From assembly GCA_002304945.1 (NCBI GenBank), contig DBPQ01000126.1:15102-31921 (forward strand): a stretch of 16,820 nt of DNA. Direction: 5' to 3'. How positions within the stretch are numbered: the stretch's first letter is position 1; each line of letters opens with the position of its first letter. The notes under the pieces were generated by a model, which was not told the DNA's origin, ran no database searches, and worked only from the letters and a program-made list of their open reading frames with translations. This document shows, one piece after another, positions 7,120-14,320 of the stretch. The position numbers were made by a program, and so were the translations under genes. Source of the stretch: Actinomycetales bacterium UBA1416. GTDB lineage: Bacteria; Actinomycetota; Actinomycetes; Actinomycetales; Actinomycetaceae.

Positions 7120-7557
7120 TCAATCGAGGCAGAACTCGTTGCCCTCCGGGTCCTGCATGACGATGAAGCCGAGGGACCGCCAGTCCGGCTCGAAACGCCG
7201 GAAGCGCGTGGCACCGAGTTCGATCAGGCGTGCGCACTCCGACTCGAGGGCGGCCATGCGCTCGTCGCCGCGGAGGCCGCGGGCGGCCCGGATGTCGAGG
7301 TGGACGCGGTTCTTCGCGATCTTGGACTCCGGGACCCGCTGGAAGTAGAGGCGTGGTCCGGTGCCGGTGGGGTCGTGGAGCGCCGACGCGCTGTTCCACT
7401 CCTCCTCGGGGACCCCGCGGGCACGGAGGAAGTCGGGCCAGGAGTCGTAGCCCTCGGGTGGGGGGTCGAGCTCGTAACCGAGGGCCTCGGCCCAGAAGCG
7501 GCTGAGCGCCGCGGGGTCGTGGGCGTCGAACGTGACCTGGAAGGCTCGTGGTTCCAT
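7120..7557 (-). CDS. VOC superfamily protein (glyoxalase-like domain)
   Basis: A 145-residue vicinal-oxygen-chelate fold protein of the Glyoxalase_6 type. The first beta-alpha-beta module opens with FQVTFDAHDPAALSRFWAEAL. The second contains NRVHLDIR with H86 and ends with DPEGNEFCLD, in which E141 is the usual metal-ligand position. Such proteins include glyoxalases, dioxygenases and drug-binding resistance proteins, and the function here is open. The ATG at 7557 begins the conserved domain. An upstream extension of the frame is Arg-rich and unlike protein, so it was not used. It lies 67 nt downstream of the MFS gene and may be read with it. Confidence 0.85.
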   Translation of the reverse strand: MEPRAFQVTFDAHDPAALSRFWAEALGYELDPPPEGYDSWPDFLRARGVPEEEWNSASALHDPTGTGPRLYFQRVPESKIAKNRVHLDIRAARGLRGDERMAALESECARLIELGATRFRRFEPDWRSLGFIVMQDPEGNEFCLD

Positions 7558-7624
7558 GCGCAGAGCCTGCCACCGGGGTGTGACAGCTTCAAGGGGTTGC
7601 TTCCGGAGGAGTCCGGTCCGGGCC

Positions 7625-8944
7625 CTACGCCCGCTCCTCCACCTGGGCGGCGGCCGCCTCCTCCGCCATCTCCACCGCATACCGCTCGGTCGGACCGCTG
7701 ATCACGAGGTACGGCCGGCGCCGGAGCGAGTACGAGATCTCGACGCGCCACGACCGCCCCACCCACACGGCGGCGACCACCGCGACGAGGACGGAGGCGA
7801 TCGCACCCGCCCCCACCGACCAGCGGGCCCCCCAGGTGTCGGCGATCCAGCCCACCACGGGCGAGCCCACCGGCGTGGTGCCGAGGAACACCATCATGTA
7901 GAGGCTCATCACCCGGCCGCGCATCCCGGGCTCGGTGGTCATCTGCACGGTGGCGTTGGCCGAGGTCATCATGGTCAGCGAGGTCCACCCCACGAGCACG
8001 CAGGACAGCACGTAGAGCTCCCACGTGGGCGCGATGGCCATCAACCCGGACACGACGCCGAAGGCGAAGGCGGCTGCGATCACGATCCGCACCCGGGGAT
8101 GCCGGCGCCGTGCGGCGATCAGGGCCCCGGTGAGCGAGCCGATCGCCAGCACCGAGCCGAGGATGCCGTACTCCTCCGCGCCCTTGCCGAACACCTCGGT
8201 GGCCATCACCGCCGAGGTGAGCTGGAAGTTCAGTCCCATGGCCCCCACCACGCTCACCACGAGCATGATCACCATGATGTCGCTTCGGCCCCGCACGTAG
8301 GCGATGCCCTCGCGGACCTGGCCGCGCCCGCGGGGAGAGTGCGGCAGGGGGTGGAGCTCATTCCGGCGCATGAGCGCCAGGCTGGCGATCGTCGCCGCGA
8401 ACGTCACCGCGTTGATCACGAACACCCAGCCCGTGCCGACGGCGGCGATCAGGAACCCCGCCACGGCCGGTCCGATCAGCCTCGCGATGTTGAACGACGT
8501 GGAGTTCAGGGCCACCGCGTTCGGGAGCGAGTCCTGTGGCACCATCTCGCCGACGAAGGTCTGCCGCGCAGGCGCGTCGAAGGCGGCGATCACGCCGAGC
8601 AGGAATGCGAACACGTAGACGTGCCACAGCTCTGCAACCCCGCCGAGCACGATCGCACCCAGGGCACCAGCCAGGACACCGAGCAGCACCTGCGTGGTGA
8701 TGAGCAGCTTCCGCAGCGGCAGCCGGTCCGCGAGCACGCCCGCGTACGGGCTGAACAGCAGCACCGGCAGGAACTGGAGCCCGATCACCATGCCGACGGC
8801 GGACCCATCGTTGTCCGTCAGCACCGTGAGCACGAGCCAGCTCTGCGCCACCCGCTGCATCCAGGTGCCCACGTTGGCCACGAGCGCGCCGATGAACCAG
8901 AGCCGGTAGTTGAAGAACTTCAGGGAGTGGAAGGTGCGGCTCAC
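7625..8944 (-). CDS. MFS transporter, EntS/DHA3-like exporter
   Basis: A 439-residue polytopic membrane protein of the MFS_3 group, which covers enterobactin exporter EntS and macrolide efflux-like pumps. Hydrophobic helices run through the whole length. Motif A appears as GVLADRLPLRKLL at 69-81. The DAPARQTFVGEMV segment (123-135) and NSTSFNIARLIGPAVAG (147-163) are typical of this group. A hydrophilic central loop near 193-222 separates the two halves. The C-terminus has an acidic Ala/Glu tail. The start is GTG at 8944, overlapping the MarR stop codon in GTGA, so it is translationally coupled to the regulator. Drug or metabolite efflux controlled by the MarR protein is the likely role, but no substrate can be named. 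Confidence 0.9.
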   Translation of the reverse strand: MSRTFHSLKFFNYRLWFIGALVANVGTWMQRVAQSWLVLTVLTDNDGSAVGMVIGLQFLPVLLFSPYAGVLADRLPLRKLLITTQVLLGVLAGALGAIVLGGVAELWHVYVFAFLLGVIAAFDAPARQTFVGEMVPQDSLPNAVALNSTSFNIARLIGPAVAGFLIAAVGTGWVFVINAVTFAATIASLALMRRNELHPLPHSPRGRGQVREGIAYVRGRSDIMVIMLVVSVVGAMGLNFQLTSAVMATEVFGKGAEEYGILGSVLAIGSLTGALIAARRRHPRVRIVIAAAFAFGVVSGLMAIAPTWELYVLSCVLVGWTSLTMMTSANATVQMTTEPGMRGRVMSLYMMVFLGTTPVGSPVVGWIADTWGARWSVGAGAIASVLVAVVAAVWVGRSWRVEISYSLRRRPYLVISGPTERYAVEMAEEAAAAQVEERA

Positions 8945-9432
8945 AGTTCGGTCACCCTCAGGATGATCTCGGCGGCCCTGCGGACCGTCTCACGTTCCTC
9001 GGCGGTGAGCCCGGCGAGGTTCTCGTCCAGCCAGGCGTTCCGCCACCGCTTCGTCTCTTCGACGACTTCCCGGCCCGCATCCGTCACGGTGACCACCACC
9101 TGGCGGCGATCGGTGGCGTGCTTCGTGCGGATCACGTACCCGAGGTCCTCCAGCGAGGCGACCGTCCGCGTCATCGTCGGCGCCTGCACCCGCTCCCGCT
9201 CCGCCAGTTCGCCCGGACTCATCGGGCCGAAGTGGACGAGGCTGGCCAGCACGCCGTACTGCGCCTCCGTGCAGGTGGAGACGTTCTCGCTCCGGAGCCG
9301 GCGGGAGAGCCGCATGGTCGCCATCCGGAGGGTGGTGGCCAGGTCAGCCGACGACGACGTCCCGGCGGGCGCCGTCGTCGAGGTGGCGGGTGGGGTGGGC
9401 GGTGAGGATATCGCTGCGAGAGGGTGATTCAT
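8941..9432 (-). CDS. MarR family transcriptional regulator
   Basis: A 163-residue winged-helix repressor that probably controls its own operon with the MFS exporter. The first 28 residues are a Pro/Ser/Thr/Ala-rich tail. The fold then follows, with the dimerisation helix about 30-48, the HTH about 71-97 (MSPGELAERERVQAPTMTRTV) and a wing with the DRR motif at 108-110. Dimerisation helices close the protein. ATG 9432 has no SD. A TAGACT -10 candidate (9449-9444) would start transcription about 5 nt before the ATG, suggesting a nearly leaderless mRNA. The start might also lie further in, trimming the low-complexity tail. Confidence 0.9.
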   Translation of the reverse strand: MNHPLAAISSPPTPPATSTTAPAGTSSSADLATTLRMATMRLSRRLRSENVSTCTEAQYGVLASLVHFGPMSPGELAERERVQAPTMTRTVASLEDLGYVIRTKHATDRRQVVVTVTDAGREVVEETKRWRNAWLDENLAGLTAEERETVRRAAEIILRVTEL

Positions 9433-9438
9433 GGCAAT

Positions 9439-9470
9439 TACTTAGTCTAGCTCATTACCTTTGCTAAGTA
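9439..9470. promoter_or_regulatory. Probable MarR operator and promoter
   Basis: Inverted 7-bp arms TACTTAG (9439-9445) and CTAAGTA (9464-9470), 18 bp apart, lie in an AT-rich island in otherwise very GC-rich DNA directly before marR. The -10 candidate TAGACT on the minus strand (9449-9444) falls within it. This is the expected layout for autorepression by a MarR dimer. Confidence 0.5.
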
Positions 9471-9514
9471 CATCGACCCTTGTCCCCCGGACCGCGGCAG
9501 AACAACGCAACTGT

Positions 9515-9538
9515 GCCCGCGGGCCGAGGCCTGCGGGC
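9515..9538 (-). terminator. Terminator of the PfkB kinase gene
   Basis: GCCCGCGGGCC (9515-9525) and GGCCTGCGGGC (9528-9538) form an 11-bp arm hairpin with one mismatch. In the leftward transcript it is followed by a modestly T-rich stretch (GTTGCGTTGTT). It lies 26 nt beyond the kinase stop. Confidence 0.65.
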
Positions 9539-9564
9539 GCCGTCACCATCCCGGAACGCGAAAA

Positions 9565-10638
9565 CTACCGCTTCACGCGAGCGTTGCCCTTCCAGATGGC
9601 CCAGACCTGCTCCTCGTCAGCGGGAGCGCCGTAGTCGAGCAGCGAGGTGGCGGCCAGGGCGCCGGTCGCCCACCCGAACTGGGCGCACTGTTCCACGTCC
9701 CAGCCCTTGAGGATGCCGTAGAGCACACCGCCCACGGAGCCGTCGCCGCCGCCGATGCGGTCGATGACGTCGATGTCCCGCAGCGGGCAGACCACGAACT
9801 CGCCCTCGTTCCACAGGACCATGCCCCACTTGTGGTGGTTGGCGGAGACCACCTCACGCAGCGACGTGCCGATGTACTTGGCCTCGGGGTAGGCCTCCTT
9901 GACCCGCCCGATCATGGTCTTGAAGTCCTCGATCTTCTCGTCGATGGACTTGCCGCCGGCCTCCGGGCCATCGATGCCGAGGCAGAGCTGGAAGTCCTCC
10001 TCGTTGCCGTAGAGGATGTCGCAGACCTCGGCGATCTCGTGGAACGCCTTCGAGAGCTCCTCCTCGCGGCCCTTCCAGAAGGAGGCGCGGTAGTTCAGGT
10101 CCATCGCGATCACGGTGCCGTGCTTCTTCGCGGCCTTGGCGAGCTCCACGCAGAAGGTCGAGGTGGAGGGGGAGAGTGCGGCGATGACGCCGGACATGTG
10201 GAGGATCTTCACGCCCTCCTCGCCGAAGAGGCGGTCGAGGTCGAAGTCCTCCACCTTGAGCTCGCGTCCCACCTCGCCGGAGCGGTCGTTCCACACGCGC
10301 GGGCCGCGGCCACCGAAGCCGGAGTCGGCGATGTTGAACTGGTGGCGCAGCCCCCAGGCGTCACCCTGCGGCAGGTCCGGGCCCTCGAACTCCATGAAGC
10401 GGGCGCGCAGGTTGGACTTGATCATCGCGGAGATCGGGGAGTCCTCGACGAAGGCCGTCAGCACCTTCGTCGGCTCGCCGAGGTAGGACACCACGGACGC
10501 GACGTTGGTCTCCGCGGACGTCACCTGCATCAGGAAGTTCTGCGCCGTGTGGACGGGCTGCCGGTTCTCGGGGGTGATGCGCACCCCCATCGAGGTCGGC
10601 ACAACGAGTGCCCAGCGGGCATCCTCACGAAGTTCCAT
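9565..10638 (-). CDS. PfkB family sugar kinase, KDG-kinase-like
   Basis: A 357-residue ribokinase-fold ATP-dependent kinase, best compared with 2-dehydro-3-deoxygluconate kinases. Landmarks are the N-terminal substrate-lid region with SAETNVASVVSYLG (41-54), DLNYRASFW at 180-188, YGNEEDF at 210-216 and the anion-hole/catalytic motif IGGGDGSVGG at 295-304 with base D299. The motif normally reads G-[AG]-G-D-[STA]-F, so GDGS is an unusual wording. The protein is richer in Lys, Asp and Glu than its neighbours. ATG 10638 is preceded by AAGGGA with about 8 nt spacing. Upstream frame extension has no protein character. It is transcribed alone and ends at a hairpin. The exact sugar acid or ketose substrate is undetermined. 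Confidence 0.85.
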   Translation of the reverse strand: MELREDARWALVVPTSMGVRITPENRQPVHTAQNFLMQVTSAETNVASVVSYLGEPTKVLTAFVEDSPISAMIKSNLRARFMEFEGPDLPQGDAWGLRHQFNIADSGFGGRGPRVWNDRSGEVGRELKVEDFDLDRLFGEEGVKILHMSGVIAALSPSTSTFCVELAKAAKKHGTVIAMDLNYRASFWKGREEELSKAFHEIAEVCDILYGNEEDFQLCLGIDGPEAGGKSIDEKIEDFKTMIGRVKEAYPEAKYIGTSLREVVSANHHKWGMVLWNEGEFVVCPLRDIDVIDRIGGGDGSVGGVLYGILKGWDVEQCAQFGWATGALAATSLLDYGAPADEEQVWAIWKGNARVKR

Positions 10639-10745
10639 GGTGTGTTCCCTTTCCTGCGGCCTTTTCGAGACGTGCAGCGGACGGCCGGCCACTCCGCCTC
10701 CGTCTTCGCTCGCTTCGAGCCTAGGTCGCCGGACCATGCCACCGG

Positions 10746-10756
10746 GGCAAGTTGCC
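10746..10756. promoter_or_regulatory. GGCAA-G-TTGCC dyad upstream of the PfkB kinase
   Basis: A perfect 5-bp inverted repeat around one base lies in the 177-bp divergent region between the PfkB kinase and ogt. A similar but wider-spaced dyad (14253-14266) precedes the GH3 gene. It may be an operator half of a sugar regulator, but it is short. The rest of this region holds the two SD sites and a minus-strand TAGGCT -10 candidate. Confidence 0.3.
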
Positions 10757-10815
10757 AACTGCTGCCACTGGCGCCGCGGCCTCCGGTGCGCGACCCTTGT
10801 GCGTCAGGAGGCCCC

Positions 10816-11310
10816 ATGCACCGCATCCATCCCAGCCCCGTCGGCCCGCTCACGCTCGTCCTCGACGACGACGGCACGCTGGCCGCCCTCGTCCTCCCCG
10901 GCGCCCGTCACGCCCCCGACCCCGCGACCTGGGGGCCGCGCGACGACGCCGCCGGCGCCGCCGTCGTCGCCCAGCTCGACGAGTGGTTCGCCGGGACACG
11001 CATTGCGTTCGACCTGCCCACCCGCCCCCGGGGCACCGCGTTCCAGCAGCGGGTGTGGGCCGAGCTGGCGCGTATCCCGTACGGCGCCACCACCAGCTAC
11101 GGAGCTCTCGCCGCTGCCCTCGGGATGCCCGGCGCCGCCCGGGCCGTCGGCGCCGCCGCCGGGCGCAACCCCCTGCCCATCATCGTGCCCTGCCACCGCC
11201 TGGTGGGCACCGCCGGTGCCCTCACCGGCTACGCCGGGGGATTGGCCACGAAGGCGGCCCTCCTCGACCTCGAGGTGCGTCAGCTCGCCAGGAGGTCCGA
11301 CGGCGGCTGA
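10816..11310 (+). CDS. ogt: Methylated-DNA--[protein]-cysteine S-methyltransferase
   Basis: Suicide repair protein that transfers alkyl groups from O6-alkylguanine in DNA to its own cysteine. At 164 residues it has the Ogt-like length. A short N-terminal ribonuclease-like domain (about 1-70) is followed by the DNA-binding and transferase domain: FQQRVWAELARIPYGATTSYG at 76-96, the helix with ARAVGAAAGRNPLPI at 108-122 and the active site IVPCHRLVG at 123-131 with acceptor C126. There is no Ada-type regulatory domain. AGGAGG directly before the ATG (4-nt spacing) supports the start. An upstream frame extension is antisense to the kinase and was discarded. Its last 31 bases overlap the 3' end of the opposite-strand gene. 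Confidence 0.93.
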   Translation: MHRIHPSPVGPLTLVLDDDGTLAALVLPGARHAPDPATWGPRDDAAGAAVVAQLDEWFAGTRIAFDLPTRPRGTAFQQRVWAELARIPYGATTSYGALAAALGMPGAARAVGAAAGRNPLPIIVPCHRLVGTAGALTGYAGGLATKAALLDLEVRQLARRSDGG

Positions 11311-12401
11311 CCCACCTCGATGAGCTGCCAGGTGGCGAACCGCAACCGGTTCAGGTGCAGGTGGGCCACCACCCCACCGGAGTCGACGAGGGTGCACGTC
11401 GCGCGCGCCCCGTCCGGGGCCCCGGCGAGTGGACTCGTGCACTCCCCCACCCCCAGTTCCCCGGGTGGCAGGACGTGCGCGGGCGCACCCGACGGCGTGG
11501 GCTCTCCCGACGGCGTCGGGGAGGGTGACGTCTCCGTTCCCGGCGTGGGGCTCGAGACCGCCGCTCGCGCCTCCTCCACGAGGCGGAGCAGCTCGGCCGC
11601 GGCGTCCGAGGTGGCGATGGCGCCGAGGGAGTCGGTGTCCCCGGCCTGGGCCGCGCGCAGCGCCTCCTGCGCCGTGGGCCGCTCGTCCACGAACTCGGGC
11701 TCGCCGACCACCAGGTCGCCGTCCTCGAGCGTCAGCTCCACTGTGCCGTCCAACCGCCCGCGACTGCCGGACTCGTCCGCGGCGTACGTGTCGGTGAAGC
11801 GCACGGTCACAACCCGTCCGGAGATGGAGATCCACTCCACCCGCTGCCGGCCGGGTGCGAGGTCCGAGAGCACCACGTGTCCGAGGTACTCCGGTCCCGG
11901 CCCGTACACCACCACCGATTCGGGCCACGCCACGCCCCCGCGGTCACAGTAGACGGCCACGGCGGCGCCGGCGTCGGGTCCGTCGCCCAGCGGGCCGTAC
12001 GCGGCCCGACCCCCGGGGATGCTCCCGAACTCGGTGGTGAAGATCCAGACCACGCCCTCCTCGAGGCCCGGGAGGAGCCCGTCCTCGAGAGTCCCCTCCG
12101 GGTGCCCGCACAGTGAGGGGACAGACGCAGAGAGGAGATCGGCCTCCACCACGCGATCGCCGGGGCGGACCACGTCCTCGCCGTCGCCGGTGGGCCGTGG
12201 CGACGGCGTCGGACCGGGGGCGGGTGCCGCCGACATCAGGTCACCCCAGGCGTCGCCCAGGGAGGCGGGTGTGTCGCGGTCGTCGGGGGGCTGCGCGAGA
12301 GACCCGATCCCACCCGCGATGGGCGTGGCGGCCACGACTGCGACGCAGGCCGCCCACAGTGCGGTGACCCCTGCGCGGGTACCGCGATGCTCAGCGGGCA
12401 C
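11280..12401 (-). CDS. Uncharacterised membrane-anchored or secreted protein
   Basis: Not recognised as a known family. The 373 residues begin with a basic tip and one hydrophobic segment (about 11-36), which may be an uncleaved signal anchor. A Pro/Ser/Thr linker (57-72) follows, then a beta-rich domain about 85-235 with WIFTTEFGSIPGGRAAYG and two Cys (98, 152). An Ala/Glu-rich helical stretch at 238-282 precedes a second Pro/Ser/Thr linker (283-308), and a small C-terminal domain with Cys 321 and 336 follows. The four Cys outside the membrane segment could form two disulfides in an extracellular protein. The GTG start overlaps the M23 hydrolase stop by 11 nt, so it is probably cotranscribed and may act with it at the cell wall. 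The stop lies inside ogt. Alternative frames here lack protein character. Confidence 0.75.
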   Translation of the reverse strand: MPAEHRGTRAGVTALWAACVAVVAATPIAGGIGSLAQPPDDRDTPASLGDAWGDLMSAAPAPGPTPSPRPTGDGEDVVRPGDRVVEADLLSASVPSLCGHPEGTLEDGLLPGLEEGVVWIFTTEFGSIPGGRAAYGPLGDGPDAGAAVAVYCDRGGVAWPESVVVYGPGPEYLGHVVLSDLAPGRQRVEWISISGRVVTVRFTDTYAADESGSRGRLDGTVELTLEDGDLVVGEPEFVDERPTAQEALRAAQAGDTDSLGAIATSDAAAELLRLVEEARAAVSSPTPGTETSPSPTPSGEPTPSGAPAHVLPPGELGVGECTSPLAGAPDGARATCTLVDSGGVVAHLHLNRLRFATWQLIEVGQPPSDLLAS

Positions 12402-14097
12402 CGAGCGTGACCCCGTGCTCCCTCATGGTGGCGACCGGATCGAGCGCGGTGCTGCCGTTGTTCTCGTTCGTCTCGAAGTGGAGGTGGCAGCCGGTGGAGT
12501 TGCCCGCGCCGAGCGGGTCGAGCCGCCGGTCGCCGCCGACGCCGGCGATCCTGTCGCCCGCCTTGACCGTCGTTCCCACCGTGACCAGGACGGAACCGCT
12601 GAGCAGGTGGCCGTACCGGGTCAGTTCCCCGTCCCCGTGGTAGATGACCACCTGGTTCCCGGTCCGCCCCTGGATCCCACCGCCGGACCACACGACGATG
12701 CCGTCGCGGGCCGCCACCACGGGGGTCCCGCACTTCGCGGCGATGTCCGTGCCGGTGTGTGCGCCCGCGATGCCGAGCACCGGGTGCACCCGGTAGCCGA
12801 AGCTGGAGGTGGCCCGGCCCACCACCGGGCTGACCCACGCCCCGGACCCGGCGCCGAGGGCACCGAGCTCGGTCACGCACGGCTCGACGCGCGCCGTGAC
12901 GGCGGCGGTCTCGGAGAGGCTCGTCACCATCTCGGTGGCCTCGTCCCAGAACTCGCCGTAGATGGCGGCGTCGGCGCCCTTCTGCACGGCGTTCGCGGCG
13001 TCGGCAGGCTCCAGGGTCTCCCAGCCGTCGATGGCGAGGAGTTCACGGTAGAAGCTGGTGGCGGAGGTCTTCGGGTCCGCACGGTCCTCGTGGCTGCCCC
13101 ACGTGCTGCCCGCGCCCTGCTGGAACAGGCCGGCGTTGTCCGGTCCGATCGCCTCGCCCTCGTCGACCACGCGGAGGCCGCTCTCACCCATCGCCGTCAT
13201 CACCGCGATCACGATGGCGCGCTCGGGGACGCCCATCTCGAGACCCGCGCTCATGACGATCGCGGCATTGATGATCTGATCGTCGAAGAAGGGCCCGACC
13301 GCGGCGGGGACCGCCTCGGAGTTGATGCGCACGACCGGCAGCACCGCCGTCGGATCTGCCTGGCAGCGAGCCTCCGCCGTGTTGATCGTGATCAGGGCGG
13401 CCATCATCTCGCCGCCGCCGGTGGTGATGGAGGTCCGGCTCGACGGTGTCACCCTGGTCGGGGTGAGCGCGCGCGTCGTGACGTCACCGGTGAAGGTCGA
13501 GAGGAGCGTCGGGGACGGCGCCGCGGTCACCCTCGTCGTCGTCGGGCTGGCCGTGACGGTCGGGGAGGTCACTGTTGGGACCGACGTCGTCGGGCTGGTG
13601 GTGACGATCGGGGTGGCTGCGGGCTCCGGCGACGGCGAGGCAGTCTCGGTCGGTTCAGGCGTGGGGGTCGACGTCTCCGTCGGCTCAGGCGTCGGGGTCG
13701 ACGTCTCCGTCGGGTCCGGAGTCGGGGTCGCCGTCTCCGTCGGGTCCGGCGTTGGGGTGGCTGTCTCGGTCACGGTGGGATCCGGCTCGGGCTCCGTCGT
13801 CGGCGACGGGTCGGAGGTCGGGTCCTTCGTGGGCGTGGGCTCCGACGTCTCAGCAGGCAGGGCTGCCGTCGTGACCGCCTGCATGGCTGCCGCGGGCTCC
13901 ATCACCTCAGACTCCACGACCTCAACGGGCGCGGGCTCGGGCTCGACGACGACCTCGGCCACCACCTCAGGCTCAACGACCTCGATGGCCGGCTCAGCCG
14001 TGGCGTCCTCGGCCACGGCAGGGAGGGGCGCGGCAAGGAGGAGGACGGCGCTGACGAGCAACGCGCTCCTCCGGCGTCCCGCCGGCCACATCATCAT
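12391..14097 (-). CDS. Secreted peptidoglycan hydrolase: lysozyme-like domain plus M23 endopeptidase
   Basis: A 568-residue exported protein. The signal peptide (about 1-29, ending AVA) is followed by a Glu/Val/Pro-rich acidic stretch (30-70) and a long Pro/Thr/Ser linker with five decapeptide repeats at 110-159. A helical lysozyme- or transglycosylase-like domain spans about 255-395 with the probable catalytic Glu E305 in MGESGL and GPDNAGLFQQ. The C-terminal LytM-type M23 domain (about 425-568) has all four zinc and catalytic positions: H447 and D451 in HTGTD, H538 and H540 in HLHF. It should cut both glycan and peptide parts of the wall, acting outside the cell. Start: the first of three ATGs at 14097 with GGAG 6 nt upstream. 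An extension to 14130 would put charged residues before the signal peptide. Confidence 0.9.
   Translation of the reverse strand: MMMWPAGRRRSALLVSAVLLLAAPLPAVAEDATAEPAIEVVEPEVVAEVVVEPEPAPVEVVESEVMEPAAAMQAVTTAALPAETSEPTPTKDPTSDPSPTTEPEPDPTVTETATPTPDPTETATPTPDPTETSTPTPEPTETSTPTPEPTETASPSPEPAATPIVTTSPTTSVPTVTSPTVTASPTTTRVTAAPSPTLLSTFTGDVTTRALTPTRVTPSSRTSITTGGGEMMAALITINTAEARCQADPTAVLPVVRINSEAVPAAVGPFFDDQIINAAIVMSAGLEMGVPERAIVIAVMTAMGESGLRVVDEGEAIGPDNAGLFQQGAGSTWGSHEDRADPKTSATSFYRELLAIDGWETLEPADAANAVQKGADAAIYGEFWDEATEMVTSLSETAAVTARVEPCVTELGALGAGSGAWVSPVVGRATSSFGYRVHPVLGIAGAHTGTDIAAKCGTPVVAARDGIVVWSGGGIQGRTGNQVVIYHGDGELTRYGHLLSGSVLVTVGTTVKAGDRIAGVGGDRRLDPLGAGNSTGCHLHFETNENNGSTALDPVATMREHGVTLGAR
13621..13770 (-). 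repeat. Five tandem 30-bp repeats coding a Pro/Thr linker
   Basis: Five consecutive copies of a 30-bp unit encode TETATPTPDP-type decapeptides: TETATPTPDP twice, TETSTPTPEP twice and TETASPSPEP once. Such linkers span the cell wall and commonly vary in copy number. The adjacent acidic and Thr/Ser-rich segments are irregular. Confidence 0.85.
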
Positions 14098-14177
14098 GGT
14101 CGTCTCCACCTCCCCCGGGCGACTTCCCACTGACCCGTTCCAATGCCGATCGCCCGGCTGCGTGGGTCGGTCCCTCG

Positions 14178-14205
14178 ATAGTAGCCCTCGTCACACTGTC
14201 ACACC
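14178..14205 (-). promoter_or_regulatory. Promoter of the wall hydrolase with MtrA-like direct repeat
   Basis: On the minus strand TACTAT (14183-14178) is a good TAnnnT -10, placing the transcript start near 14171 and giving a leader of about 75 nt. Immediately upstream, the plus strand reads GTCACACT GTCACACC (14190-14205), a tandem 8-bp repeat across the -35 region. MtrA of mycobacteria and relatives binds direct repeats of GTCACA-type half-sites before wall-hydrolase genes, so MtrA control is a reasonable inference. Confidence 0.45.
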
Positions 14206-14252
14206 AGTCCCTTCCGAGGAACGGCTCAGCGGATGTCGAGCTGGCAACTCGG

Positions 14253-14266
14253 GGCAACCCGTTGCC
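14253..14266. promoter_or_regulatory. GGCAAC-CC-GTTGCC dyad upstream of the GH3 gene
   Basis: Perfect 6-bp inverted arms around CC, 55 bp before the GH3 start codon. A further GGCAACTC lies just upstream at 14243-14250. The placement suits an operator for the rightward operon. No clear -10 or -35 was identified for this operon. Confidence 0.4.
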
Positions 14267-14320
14267 GCGCACGTCGGGGGTGGAGTTGGCTGGGGGAAGG
14301 ACTACGCGAAGGAGCTGGAA

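Noticed and set aside
7558..7680. N-terminal extension of the VOC protein
   Set aside because: The extra 41 residues are Arg/Trp-rich, overlap the MFS 3' end and are not part of the fold.
9832..10815. Upstream extension of the ogt frame
   Set aside because: It runs antisense through the PfkB kinase and has no domain signal. AGGAGG lies right before ATG 10816.
11320..11952. Rightward 210-codon frame opposite the unknown secreted protein
   Set aside because: Ser/Arg/Pro-rich composition without domains. The opposite strand has a signal anchor, paired Cys and gene overlap with the M23 gene.
13621..13770. Regular 30-bp periodic repeats resembling a CRISPR array
   Set aside because: Units are contiguous without spacers and encode an in-frame Pro/Thr linker of a secreted protein.
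13322..14320. Upstream extension of the GH3 frame (Val/Gly/Ser repeats)
   Set aside because: It is antisense to the M23 linker repeats. A strong SD at 14309-14314 and the conserved domain start place the gene at 14321.
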